Part shown: in pieces, positions 34,640 through 46,232 of the stretch
Numbering within the stretch: the first letter of the stretch is position 1
How the letters are laid out: every line of letters begins with the position of its first letter
Assembly (NCBI RefSeq): GCF_030272615.1
Contig: NC_081411.1
Span: 213,087,744-213,151,743, forward strand
Direction of reading: 5' to 3'
Source of the DNA: Cryptomeria japonica
Taxonomy: Eukaryota; Streptophyta; Pinopsida; Cupressales; Cupressaceae
DNA length: 64,000 nucleotides
Notes under the pieces: model-generated
What the model saw: the letters and a program-made list of their open reading frames with translations, nothing else
The model's database searches: none
Told to the model about the DNA's origin: nothing
Program-made: the position numbers and the translations under genes

Positions 34640-36874
34640 TTAGGTATAAAATCTTTTGAGGTGCATGCTATTGATTGGATCTGCAAGCGGTTCTCCTTCT
34701 GAAGTAGCCAACTGATATGCCCCGGACCCGAATACAGCAGTGACAACATATGGGCCCAGCCAATTTGGTTCAAACTTGCCCTGATGTTCTCGGTTTGGTT
34801 GGTTGCGAGGATTTTCTCGAAGAACAAGATCACCTACCTCAAATGTACGAGATCTAACTCGGTGATTATAGCTTCTGCTCATGTGCTGCTGATAGGCTTT
34901 GAGATGATTGTATGCAGCTTGTCGCTTCTCGTCAATTAAATCTAAGTCCTGAAGACGGGATACTCTGTATGCTTCATCATCGATGAGATTGTGCAATGAA
35001 ACTCGTAAGGATGGTATCTCGACCTCAATAGGTAAGATAGCTTCAGCACCATAGACCAATGAATAAGGAGTTGCACCTGTAGGGGTCCGAATGCTAGTTC
35101 GATATGCCCATAATGCTGGATTTAGTTGAACATGCCAATCACGGCCGGCATCATTGACTGTCTTCTTTAGGATCCTCAGTATGTTTTTATTGGATGCTTC
35201 AGCCTGACCATTGCCTTGTGGGTAATAGGGAGTGGAAAAGCGGTGTTGGATATGAAATTTCTCACAAAGCTCACGGACATCCTGATTTTTGAAAGGAAGA
35301 CCATTATCTGTGACAATGGACATGGGCACACCATACCGACAGATGATGTAGTTGAGGATGAATGAGGCGATCTGCTTGCCGGTGACTTGGGTAAGTGGAA
35401 CAGCTTCGATCCACTTGGTGAAATATTCGGTGGCGGTAATAATGAATTTATGGCCGTTAGACGAAGATGGATGAATCTTACCCACAAGGTCAAGGCCCCA
35501 TTGAGAAAAAGGCCATGGTGTTGTGATTGGTTGCAGTTCTTGTGCTGGTGCATGTATCAGGTCACCGTGAACTTGACATTTCTTGCATTTCCTGACAAAG
35601 TAGTAGGAATCCTTTTCCATAGATGGCCAATAGTATCCAGCTCGCATGATCTTTTTGGCTAGTGATGGACCACTTGAGTGAGTCCCGCAAATTCCTTCAT
35701 GTACTACTTCCAAAGCCTTTGTTATCTCACCTTGTTCCAGACATCGAAGGAGAGTACCATCAAGACTGCATCGGTATAGGGTTTCGGCAATAATGGTATA
35801 TCGAGAAATTTGGCGAATGAAGGTTTTACGTTGGTTATTTGATTGGTTGGGAGGAAGGGTGTGATCACGGAGATAGGTGTAGAACTCACCGTACCATGGG
35901 GATTCAGAACCAACAAGGCGACATATCATTTTGGATTCGGGGATATCATAAGCAGGAATCCAAAGCTGTTCTACCAAGAACTCGTAGCGTATTGAATTAT
36001 GTGGAAGATCTAGTAGAGATGCGATGGTAGCCATGGCGTCAGCAGCTCGATTCTGATCTCTTGGTATCTGCTCAAAGGTGATAGTAGTAAATGATGTCTT
36101 TAGATTATCCACCATTTGCTTGTATGGCGTGAGTTTATCATCTTTGGTCTGATACTCATCTATTGCTTGTCGAATGACTAGTTGTGAGTCGCCATATACT
36201 TGTAGTTCTTGTAATTTCCATTGTACGGCTAATCTAAGTCCTATGATCAAGGCCTCATATTCTGCTATGTTGTTTGTGCATGGAAATGTGAGCCTGTAAG
36301 ACTTCGGGATGCTATCACCTTGAGGTGTGATAAACAGAATGCCTGCCCCCGAGCCGTGCCTACTATATGAACCATCAAAATATAGTTTCCATGGCTGTGC
36401 TTCTGTGATCAGGAATATCTCTTTATCTGGAAAATTGGAAATGAGAGGATGATCACCTATGAGTGGCGCATCGGCCAATTGATCTGCAATAACCTGACCT
36501 TTGATAGCTTTACGATCTACATACTCAATGTCAAATTCACTTAGAATCATCACCCATTTGGCCAAGCGACCTGTCAATGCTGCTTTGCTGAGTAAATACT
36601 TGAGTGGATCAATCTTTGCAATGAGTTGTACCTTGTGTGTCAACAGATAGTGTCGCAATTTAGTGGCTGCTAAGATCACTGCTAGGCAAGCTCGCTCAAT
36701 AGGTGTGTAATTGAGTTCATAGCCAACCAGTGTGCGAGAGATGTAGTATATAGCACACTCTTTGCCTTCTGCATTATGTTGTGCCAGTAGTACACCCAAT
36801 GCTGTACTTGTCACTGAGATATAAAGTAACAATGGTCTACTTGGATCTGGTGGCATCAACAATGGTGGATTCAT
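34640..36874 (-). pseudogene. Gypsy RNase H, archaeal-type RNase H and integrase
   Basis: An open piece of 744 codons continuing the RT frame. First RNase H: YISVTSTALGVLLAQ, then YTPIERACLAVI and LTGRLAKWVMILSEFDIEY. Second, archaeal-type RNase H: LYFDGSYSRHGSGAG (near 36,370), NNIAEYEALIIGLRLA and VYGDSQLV. Integrase: finger HEGICGTHSSG...CKKCQVHG (35,705-35,570), core WGLDLVG (near 35,490), IVTDNG (near 35,310) and NGQAEASNK (near 35,200), all three acidic residues present. A GPY/F-like end (NWLGPYVVTAVF) lies near 34,755, and the frame ends at LKRFYT. It is followed by its own stop, so the C-terminus is complete. Confidence 0.96.
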
Positions 36875-36994
36875 GAGATAGTCTTTAAGTGCCTGAAATG
36901 CTTGCTGGCATCTGTCATCCCACTAAAAGCGGATGTTCTTGTGTAGCAGGTGTGTGAATGGGTGACACTTATCAGCCAATTGTGCAATGAATCT
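36875..36994 (-). pseudogene. Gypsy RT / RNase H junction with two stops
   Basis: The frame is unbroken between the two large pieces except for TGA at 36,995-36,997 and TAG at 36,923-36,925. Both fit single C-to-T changes (CGA Arg, CAG Gln). The residues between (RFIAQLADKCHPFTHLLHK) are typical of gypsy RT thumb/connection sequence. Confidence 0.9.
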
Positions 36995-39652
36995 TCAGAT
37001 GGATTGAAGCCGCCCTTGTAATGTCCTTAGCTGACTGATATTCTTTGGAGGTGGCATGTCCATGATTGCCTTAACCTTTGCTGGATCGACCTCAATGCCT
37101 TTGCTTGAGACAATGTATCCTAGAAGCTTCCCGGAGGTCACTCCAAAGACACATTTCTTTGGGTTGAGTCGAACATGGTATTGTTCCAGTCTATCAAAGA
37201 TTTTATCTAAGATGTGGAGATGCCCATCTCTAGTGAGTGATTTTGCTAGTAAGTCATCCACATAATCTTCCATCATAGTATGCATCAGGTCATGGAAGAT
37301 GGTAGTCATTGCTCGTTGATAGGTCGCTCCTGCATTCTTTAGACCAAAAGGCATTACATTCCAGCAGTAGGTGCCCCATGGACATGTGAAGGCTGTCTTA
37401 TGTTGATCTTCGGGTGCGATCTTTATCTGATTGTAGCCGGAAAAGCCATCCATGAGTGAAAGCATCGCATGTCCTACTGTTAGATCCACTATGATGTCGA
37501 TATTTGGTAGGGGGAAATCATCCTTAGGACAGGCCTTATTTAGATCTCTGAAGTCTGTACAAATGTGGATGCCCCCTTTTGGTTTGCCAACTGGCACAAT
37601 ATTGGAGATCCATTCTGCATAATCAATTGGTCTAATGAAACCAACATCCAGGAGTTTCTTGAGTTCTGTTTTGACTAGCACTGCAATCTGGGGATGCATC
37701 TTACGAAGTTTTTGCTTGATAGGTTTGGCTCCTTCTGCTACTGTGAGGTGATGCATGACTAAATTAGAATCAAGCCCAGGCATGTCTGCATATGACCATG
37801 CAAAGTTGATCTGACGCTGCTGGAAGAACTCTATAAATTGAGGCTGTTCCTCTGGAGTGAGAAGAGATGCCAGATGTATGATATGAGGGTTTTCAGGAGT
37901 CCCCACATTGTATTCGTTGGTCTCCTCAATAAGAATTGTTGATCGTTCCTGTTGTGTACTAGCAGGGAGAATGTCAAACCCTTCATCCTCAGGCGCCTCA
38001 GAGAGGTTTTCACCGTTGGATACGCTCTTTCTTTTTATTTTTGTCGGATCAAACAGTGCCATAGTGTGGTTTTCACTGGAAGATCCATGTTTTAATGTTA
38101 TATTTTTGCAGCTGAAGGGTTTGGCATCCACCCCGAAGTATGTTGCGCTATTAAGTTCAATGGCGAATCCAGCTTTGTGATCCCTGCTTGGTAGATTATC
38201 CCTTAATTCCAAAAAATCAATGATAGCCTCATCGTTTTGGAAGAGGTCAAGACATGGGGGATTTGGTTGGTTCCATTTGATGAGTTCAGGGTGGATAATG
38301 GGCATTACTTCATCGATTAAGTTAAGTGTGGGAGATGTATTAGTGAGGGTTAAGACAGTGTGGTGAAGGTCATTGATGGTACTCTCCCTGTCAGAATCGG
38401 GCGTAGGATGAGACGTAGGGTCTGTGGAAGATGTTTCCAGCTCAGGTACCCAAGTGGTCGTTATCTGTGCTTCTCCGTAAACAGGGATGTCTTTACGTGG
38501 TGGAGGTGGTGATGTGTCTTCCTCATCTGAAGTGTTAAGCTGTATAGAATCAAATTCCCACTCATGTGAGTCGGTCTCTGAATCACTTTCCAACATCCGA
38601 TTGCTATACCATACTGGGATGTCACTGGAGTTGAATACCGCAGGTGTGATTGGTTTATGTACCTTTGTGGTGATCGGTGCTGCAGGAACTGTGATGGGAT
38701 TTAAAGGTTTTGTCACTGGAAGTATCGATAGTGTTGATTTAGTGGCTTCTATTGGAACGGCTGGTGCCATAGATGCTGCTACGGGTTCCAATATAGTTGC
38801 TGCTATGAATGGTTTTATTGATGTGATGACTGCTGTGGATGGGATTATTGGTTCGATTGGTGGGATTTTTGGCACTGGTGATGGTTGCAGTGGAGTTGTG
38901 AGCCTCGATGGGGCAGTGGGGATAATGCTTGATGGTGCTTTGATTATGAAAGGTGTCTTCTTTGTAGTAGGTGGGCAAAATGGTTTGCTAGGTTTGCCTT
39001 TGAATCTGAGTTTAGGAAGGACTTCTTTTTCAAAGCCTAGGCTTGTATTACCTTTGGGTTTGAACTCTGGCAGCAGCGGTTCATTTCGTCCTTGTTTGCA
39101 GGATCCCAAAGCACTCTGACCATCATACCCCATTCTTTGCATAATGAGGAGGCCTTTACCATACTGTTCCGTAGGAAGTGTAACTTGTGGTTTATCAGTG
39201 GTGATGGGATCCTTATAGATCCAGTCCGCTAGGTCCTCATCTTGTGTTTCTTCCTCTTGACTTTTTCCAAGGATGAAAGGCGTCAAAGCACATGCGGGCG
39301 TGACTATGGGTTTTTGGAGTAACTGCTGTGGTTTACCATGTGTTCTAGGAGAAGTGGGCATTTGTCCCACACAAAAGAGCTGACTCAAGTTATATTCCCC
39401 GGGACCTTCCTCTGTGACTTTCATCTTAAGCTTTTCTTGCTTGGGTATAGGGGTGTTCGAACTGGCAAGAGAGGCGGGATTTACATATGATGTGGAGGAA
39501 ATGGCTTCCCTATTATTAGGAACAGTAATCTCTGGTTGATGGTTGATATTATGGCAAAAAGCAAAGGGATTTGCATCGCCCAGGATTGTGATCTCTGCAC
39601 CATTATGTGGGAACTTGATACATTGATGGTAGGTAGATGGAACAGCTTGCAT
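36995..39652 (-). pseudogene. Gypsy protease tail, G-patch-like linker and reverse transcriptase
   Basis: An open piece of 885 codons. Residues 1-35 finish the protease region ([16 protein letters not shown]). Residues about 164-200 ([20 protein letters not shown]) look like a G-patch. A long Pro/Thr/Ala/Ile-rich linker (about 210-400) is followed by [81 protein letters not shown] and the catalytic YVDDLL near 37,262. The RT core has the usual residues. The + strand reading frame of 210 codons over the linker (38,487-39,119) is a shadow. Confidence 0.95.
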
Positions 39653-40255
39653 GGCATGTATCCAAGGTCTCCCTAATAATAGATTATATGGCAGAGGAAG
39701 GTCCAGAACCTAACAAATTATGTGCTTTACCACAGGGCCTACTCGGATTGGCAGTACCACAGCTCCTTTGGATGAATGCTCTGCATCATCATAGGCCTTG
39801 ATGGTGATCTTCTTGCGAGGATCTACTGATTCTATTACATATCCCAATGCTGTGACCAACTATAGTGTACAAATGTTTAGGCCTGCTCCATTATCTATCA
39901 AGACTCGCTTGATCCTGTGTTGGTTGATAAAGCCTTCAATGTGTAGCGAAGCATTATGAGGTTGTTGGAAAGAAGAGTTGTCACTTTCGGAAAAAGTGAG
40001 ACAAGGTGATGACTTGAGACTTCCAACCATGGCTTGAAATTGGTCTGTGTTCAGGTTTGCAGGGACTGATGCCTCTTGGAGTGCTTGATCCAAGATTGTT
40101 TTATGAGATGGCGATAGGCGCAATAGTTCTAAAATGGATATGAGCGCAGGTGTTTTACTAATTGTTTCACAAGATTGTATTCCTTTGGGATAGAGGTGGT
40201 GCCCTGTGGAGCTGCCTTGATGGTGACCTTGCCACGACGTGTAACAACATTGCAA
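39653..40255 (-). pseudogene. Gypsy protease region
   Basis: The frame contains LISILELLRLSPSHKTIL, a Ser-rich segment, then the protease site VLIDNGAGLNICT near 39,880 (Asp-Asn-Gly-Ala in place of the usual D-S/T-G), and LPIRVGPVVKHII and [20 protein letters not shown] at 39,860 and TAG at 39,710 each stand where CAG (Gln) would fit. It is in the same frame as both the gag start and RT. Confidence 0.88.
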
Positions 40256-41947
40256 TTTGAGGTGGGATTTCTGAAGGTTATAGTTGCAATTTGTTCACTG
40301 GCATCATATAGGTGATTTACAGTGTAGTTATACGCAGCCTGCGTATAATCAGTGGTATCAGTGCCTCGCCTGGAAGTGGAAGGACCCCTTTGATCTTGTG
40401 ATGGAAGTGGATTTTTGAACATCAGATGATCATTATTTGTCATTTTCGGGTCATGTCCTTCAATCTCAATTTCTCCTCGATCAATAAGATCTTGAATGAG
40501 ATCTTTCAATCGGTGACAATTACTTGTCTTGTGTCCTCTTCCTTGATGGAACTCATAGTGTTCAGTATCTCTCCACCATGCTGGTTTGACTTGAGGCTCA
40601 TAATTCGATAATTTAGGTAGAGTGATCAAATTCTGAGAAATGAGTTGTCGCATCACTGTTTCAATGGGTTCCCCTAAGGGAGTGTATGTGCGTTTTTGTT
40701 TTTGTGGATGAGGTCTTGGTTCATCATGAGATGTGATGCGACCTTGATTGGAAGGAACATTTGTGTTGTTCTGAGGTGGAGGATTTTGTCCTGCAAACCG
40801 AACTACAGGTTGTGCATTTTGGATAGTTTGAGCATCCACAACCCCATCGTTGACAATATTTTTATTCTTGTTCCAGAAGTTTGGTTTATCACTATTGAAG
40901 CGCGGGCAAGGACCATCTTTTGGTTCATTAAAGATTTTGATGAGTCCTTTTTTGATGAGTGCCCTTTCACATTTTATACCCTTGGTGATCATATCGTTAA
41001 AAGAGTCTGTGTCTTTGACATCCAGGTGAAATTCCATTTCTTCGTTTAAGTTGGAAATGAAAATTTCCACTAGTTCTTGTTTAGGTAACTGAAGAGAACG
41101 TCTGCTAGACATTTGGCACCATCGTTGCAGGAATACTGAGAATAATTCACCTGGTTTTTGTTTGGTGTTGCATAGATCAGCCATGGTGATGTAGCGTTCA
41201 ATATTATAAGAGTAATGAGATAGGAACTTTTGGATGAGTTCCTCAAATGTCCTAATGCCACCTGGTAGTCGGGAAAACCATGATGTAGTGGTTCCTCCCA
41301 AGCTTTGGGGAAAAAGGTGCATTAGGTATGTGTCTTCATATGCCACTTCAAGACAAGCGGAATGAAATTCTTTGACATGATCACGGGGATCTCCCTTTCC
41401 TCTATATTTTTTGAATTTTGGTGTTTCGAACCCACGTGGAAAGGGTGGCATATAAAGATTCCTATTAAAAGGATAGGGACAGATGTCATTAAGTGAGAAT
41501 TGATTGGTCTTAACACCACTATGAAGTTGTTGGGCGAGATTCTCGACTTGTTGCCCGCAACATCTCCATTTCATTTGGAGGAGGAGGTGGTGGATTACCT
41601 TGAGGAATGTTATATCTGATGTGATTTCTACCTCTTTCCTCCTCATGGCGACTTTGTCTTTCTGATGCTTGTCTTAATTGGGCAAGATCAAAGTCAGAGG
41701 GGAGTTTGGCTCCTTCTTGAGCAAGTTTTAAGAAGTGAGCATCCGCATTGCTCCTGAGTATTTCATCAAACAATCTGTTAAAGTGAGGGTTATGCTGAGC
41801 CCTTTCGATTGTTGCAGGAGTGGGAGTACTTGGGTTTTCGTCATTTACATTTCCTCCAAGTGCTTCTTGAAATTCATTGAGATTTTCGTCTTCTTCTTCC
41901 TCAATTTCTATTTCTTGTTGCCTTGATCGTGATCGGGTTTGAGCCAT
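40150..41947 (-). pseudogene. Gypsy gag
   Basis: It starts at the ATG at 41,947 (MAQTRSRSRQQEIEIEEEED). The first 135 codons are in the pol frame, codons 136 to about 595 are in another frame, and the pol frame returns near 40,155. The shift in lies at a GCGGGCAAC run near 41,548 (one extra G) and the shift out at GTAAAACACC near 40,158 (one A missing). The middle holds the retrotransposon gag domain: FPRGFETPKFKKYRGKGDPR, TTTSWFSRLPGGIRTFEELI and FSVFLQRWCQMS. The segment EFHQGRGHKTSNCHRLK near 40,545 is the zinc-finger-like signature of Tat gags, without its first Cys. Confidence 0.93.
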
Positions 41948-44750
41948 TTTGTTTACAAGTTTTGTTTGAAGTTGATTGAAGATGATGATGAGTTGTTTGA
42001 TGAAAGATGGATGATTAGTGTTTTGTGTGGTATGTAGATCTCTAGCACTTTAAGGTAGATGTAACCGAAATTCCTTCTTTAAATTGCTTGCTTGTTTTGA
42101 TAAGTTTGGATGTGATAAGGTGTAGAGAAATCTGAGATGTGTTACAGATTTTGACTACCTAGCAATGAGAGGATTCACTCATGAACTAGTTTTAACCTGC
42201 GTAGATGTGTCTCTTAGGATGAGCTTATCCTAGATGTAGAAACAATCTAAAAAGTGATGTGATGTGTTTGATTCAAGCAATATCTAAAAAAAAGGGATCT
42301 TGGGACAAGAACCTCTTAATGTTTTGAGAGTTTTTGGGATGGATTGATGATGGAATAATGATGTATGAATGAGATGATGGATGTTTTGTTTTCAACTTCA
42401 ATAAAAACTTTGTGTTACAAATGGGACAAACTCTATCTCTTCCCTTTCAGGCATTGGTGGCACTTCTCGAGCTGTGTTGTAGGTGATGCAGACGTTTGGG
42501 AAGAAGTTGGGATTAATCTTTCCTCCTTGATTTTTGTGATAACTTAGAGCTCTATATTGCATAAAAGCTCTGCGGTTCAATGATTCAGAATCAAATTCGT
42601 TTGTTTTTCCTTGAAGGTATAGACGCATGCGATGTAGAAAGACTCTATGTGAGACAAAAATTTGTCTATTGAGATAGAAGAATTTCCTCCTTTTTGATCA
42701 AAGCCTTTGAGCTTAATGGTCTCCTTTTCAAGTTGATATTCTGATGACACTTCTTCTTTCGCAAGATGTGAAGAATGGTCATAAATTTTGTCTCTTTGTT
42801 GTTTGTACTTCATTTTTGGTATTTTTGTTTGTTTTTGAGAAATGTTGGATGAATACTTTGTTTTTGGGATTGATTTTCTGATTTTTCTTTGACAAGAAAA
42901 CAAAGCAAGCACACAAACACAAGAATGTTGCCGAAAAGGCACAAATGAGTATGGGTCTAGATCAACCCAATCCTTGGACTTGTATGTGACCCTTCCTTTA
43001 GATGTATTTTAAGGCGTATTTCCAAAGCCTGAAGTCGGCTCAATTTGCACTAGGTTTGTAAAACGAACACACTTCAAACACTTTTTATCCCTAAGGTCAA
43101 ATGGCCAGTTGTGATAAATTTAGCCCACATCTTGATATTTCTTCGACTTTGGTACTACATACCTTATGAATCCCGCCGTGGCAGGTAAGGATGTGATATA
43201 CTAAGTCTTGCACGAGCATAACAAATAGATGATCCCTATGATGGGGGAGTCACCACTTTTATCAAGCCACAAGTGACTTTTCAAAAAGCTATGTTTCTAC
43301 TCAAGGAAATATGTATGGTGAGTATCTTGGGAGCAAAACCTTCTATGCTCTTGCACTAAATTATACCTCAAATATCCTCAATCAATAGAACGGGTGGGTT
43401 ACTACTTAAAGGTGTTTAGTCATGTTCGATGGCTTTGGACATAAGTTCATTCTGCAGTGACTCACTTAAGAGCCTTGTAACTGGTGGTGGGGCCCATTTG
43501 TCCTTTCGGCCAGTTACACTGTAGGAACAGCTATACCCAAGGCTACAGCTTTCGCTCTCACCTGATTTCTATAGCGGCTCGAAGGATTTACCGCTCGAGG
43601 TCGTTCCCAAGAGTATCGATCCCTTGGCAGGCCTCTCTTAAAAAAAATAAAATTTTGAGTGTTACTAACACTTTTCTCTTGCACCTAGGACCACGAAAGC
43701 CAAGGGAGAGGATAGTGTGTGTTAGAAGTAGGACCGCTCGACTGACCTTTGTGCACAAGCGTGCCAAACACGAAATTTACTTGTTCGTTTTAATCCATCA
43801 TTGCAAATGTGATCTAACTATTTGGAGACGTTGCTCCAACAGTCATGGTGTTCTTTTTAACTTCAATGGCAATGTGTTTTGTAATCTAGAATTTGGAAAT
43901 CCTGGTCAACTTAATGAAAAACACGTTTGCTTTGAAGTAAAATTTGTTTTTGCAAAAATCAAAACAAGTGGTTTGTAAGTTTTTTAACTGCACCAAAATT
44001 TGAAGTGTGGCTTGTGATTTTTAGATTTGATGCAAAAAAATGGAATTGTTTGGTTTTAAGCACCAAATAAAGTGTGTTTCCTAACTTGCAAGAAAACAAA
44101 TGTTTGAATTTTGTTGTTCTTTTTACCTTGCAATAAAGAAAGATGAATTTTGTTTTAAGCACCAAAAACAAATTTGAGGTTCATTTTATGCACTCCAAAA
44201 TGAGATGTGAGGTTTATTTTATCTTGTACAAGAAGGAAAAATGGATTCTTTTTAACCAACTTTTGAAAGAAAGTAAAAAAAAGATTTTAAGGCATCTAAA
44301 CTAACTCCTTCCCCTGCACAAAAAAAATGAGAACCTGCACACAGTCAATGATCAAATGTTAGTGTGGGCTTACACAAGCCTAAGTTCTGATTTTTGGTTA
44401 CAAAGTGAATTGGACAACATTCTTTCGCAATAGCGCTATTCTGCTTTTTTAGACAGAAGCGCTAACAATAGCGCTAGTCTGCGGTCGCAGAAGCGCTAAT
44501 TTACACAGTATCGCTTAAACAATAGGAAAATCCGAGAGATCAAAAGCGCCAGAATAGTTTCAATAGCGCCAGAACTGTGACAAAAGCGCCAGAATAGAAT
44601 CAGTAGCGCTAAAACATTTTCAATAGCGCTATTTTAGGGACAATAGCGCTAGAAGAAATTGTTTCGATAGCGCTAAAACGTGTTCATTAGCGCCGAAGCG
44701 CGACCTGTGTGGCAATTTCAACAAGCAAAAATGTTAATTTTCAAAAAAAT
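41948..44750 (-). other. Gypsy leader (5' untranslated region), 2.8 kb
   Basis: There is no extra upstream ORF like that of Ogre elements. The + strand frame 43,484-43,978 (164 codons) has no recognisable domain and is antisense. The part 43,980-44,330 has alternating AAACAAA / TGTTTTAAGCACCAAA wording that repeats loosely. The AGCGCT array 2 lies at its LTR-proximal end. Confidence 0.7.
44420..44703 (-). repeat. AGCGCT array 2, in the gypsy leader
   Basis: About fourteen copies of ACAATAGCGCT / ACAAAAGCGCC and variants lie about 20 bases apart. The flanks are the reverse complement of those in array 1 (AGCGCTATTGT, AGCGCTTTTGT), so the two arrays are in inverted orientation on one element. 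Confidence 0.92.
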
Positions 44751-44785
44751 ATCAGAAGGTTGCGTGTTTGATGTCGGGTTCACCA
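44751..44785 (-). promoter_or_regulatory. Gypsy primer-binding site, tRNA-Trp, with extended tRNA match
   Basis: On - the 5' LTR ends CA, then TT, then TGGTGAACCCGACATC. On + this reads TGTCGGGTTCACCA, the 3' end of plant nuclear tRNA-Trp with CCA. The match extends further into the T arm and anticodon side on + (ATCAGAAGGTTGCGTGTT), with a gap of about four bases near the T loop. I know the tRNA-Trp sequence from memory; an alignment would settle it. Confidence 0.8.
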
Positions 44786-44787
44786 AA

Positions 44788-46227
44788 TGATGCCCTCCTA
44801 AATGGCACAAGGTTAGTCTAAGATCAAAGAACACAAAACACACAAAACATTAGTGTCAGTCAATCGAAAACTAAACTATGAAGGCATACCAAAAGAGGCA
44901 CAAAGAGACATGCTAATATATCAAATAAGTAAAAACAAAGATCAAGAGACATCTCCAACTGCCTCTTAGCATGGCCTTAGCTTCTTCTCCTTTGTTCCTC
45001 TCCTCTCCAAGTTCCAAAATAGTGTAGCTCTCAGCAGCTTTTTGCACTATGGATGCTTATGGAGGATTGAGATTGTAGTATAGCTCCAAATATGAAATGA
45101 AAAGCTAATACTAATGCTAAAATGATGTATTTTAACCAAAAAGACAAGATGTTAGATTGCTTATGCTAAAAATGCTCTCTAAAATGTCTATAGCTTAGAT
45201 GTATACAAGTTTTTAGGATCTGGATTATGAAGGAATGGGCTCTATTTATAGGAAAAATGGAGCAATGGATGGTCAGGATTGAATGGTTTAATCAAGGGTC
45301 AAGCTTGAAAGTTGGGAATCCATGTGCACAATTGACACCAGTGAAATGGTGACAAATGTCAACATAGGGTTGGGTTGAAAGAAGAGGTTGGAGGCATTAA
45401 AGGCCTGAGAAGACCTCATGGTTATCTAAAGGCTAAGGGTCAAGCCTAAATTAGGATTACCCACTGGATTAGGAGTTAATCCAAGGATAAACCTTTGTGC
45501 AAATGATTAAGAGATAATCATGGCCAAAGCATTAAAGGCTTGATGAGACCCTTGGGTTGGGTAGAGGTTGAGTCAAAACAAATGTTTTAACCATGTGGGA
45601 GGGTTGAATTAACCATTAATGGTTATTGGAGACTTTTGGGGATTAAGTGGTTGAAAGTTGGAAGCCTTCAATGGTTATCAAAGACTTTGAGGAATTAAGT
45701 GGTTGAAGGTTGAAAGCCTTTAATGGTTATCAAAGACTTTTGGGCTTTGAGAAGTGACTCCATTTTGCTTAGGAATGTGACAATATTTAGGAGATGGATT
45801 AGGCTGATTAGGAAGGGGTTAGAAGAATCTAGAAGGGGATTAGATTTTGCAAGTGGATTTGGTGGGTAAGGGAAAATAGGATTTTATTTAAAATAAAAAT
45901 TCATTTATTTCAATAAATGTGTGCAAGTTGCATTTGTAGGAAAATGCAAGTGGGGTGGGGATAATGATTTAAATAAATGTTTTATTTAATTTATTTAAAA
46001 GAGGAAAAGGGGATTTAATTAAATAAATTGATTTTATTTATTTAATTGATTGGAATTGGATTTAATGAATTAATTAAAATAAATTGAATAATTTATTTAA
46101 TTAATAGAAGAATGTTTGGGGATGAATTAATTAAATATTAATTTAATTAATTGATGGCTAGTGGATTTTTAATCAAATAAATACGAAATATTCATTTTAT
46201 TAAAATGGACAGATTTGTGTGACTACA
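44788..46227 (-). repeat. Gypsy 5' LTR, 1440 bp
   Basis: It is the same length as the 3' LTR. The TATA box CCTATAAATAGAGCCC on - is at 45,252-45,237, so the transcript probably starts near 45,210. The GGAGG target copy follows at 46,228-46,232. Confidence 0.97.
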
Positions 46228-46232
46228 GGAGG

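Larger units (their letters stand above)
27385..46227 (-). mobile_element. Tat-lineage gypsy retrotransposon, 18.8 kb, young
   Basis: Two LTRs of exactly 1440 bp with TG...CA ends are flanked by GGAGG. The coding strand is -, so the 5' LTR is 44,788-46,227 and the 3' LTR 27,385-28,824. A Trp-tRNA primer site is at 44,785-44,768 and a polypurine tract at 28,825-28,838. Gag, protease, RT, RNase H, a second archaeal-type RNase H and integrase run from 41,947 to 34,640; the second RNase H is the hallmark of the Tat group. A 2.8-kb leader lies before gag. The 5.8-kb region after pol holds a plant-mobile-domain gene in antisense. The copy is inactive as read: two one-base indels and four stops. Confidence 0.97.

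Noticed and set aside
38487-39119. + strand frame of 210 codons rich in Gly/Val/Ser
   Set aside because: It lies antisense to the Pro/Thr-rich linker of gypsy pol and mirrors its composition.
43484-43978. + strand frame of 164 codons in the gypsy leader
   Set aside because: No domain is recognisable, it is antisense to the element, and the leader has no other coding signal.
44751-44785. tRNA-Trp gene
   Set aside because: Only the 3' third of a tRNA is present, placed exactly where the primer site should be next to the LTR.
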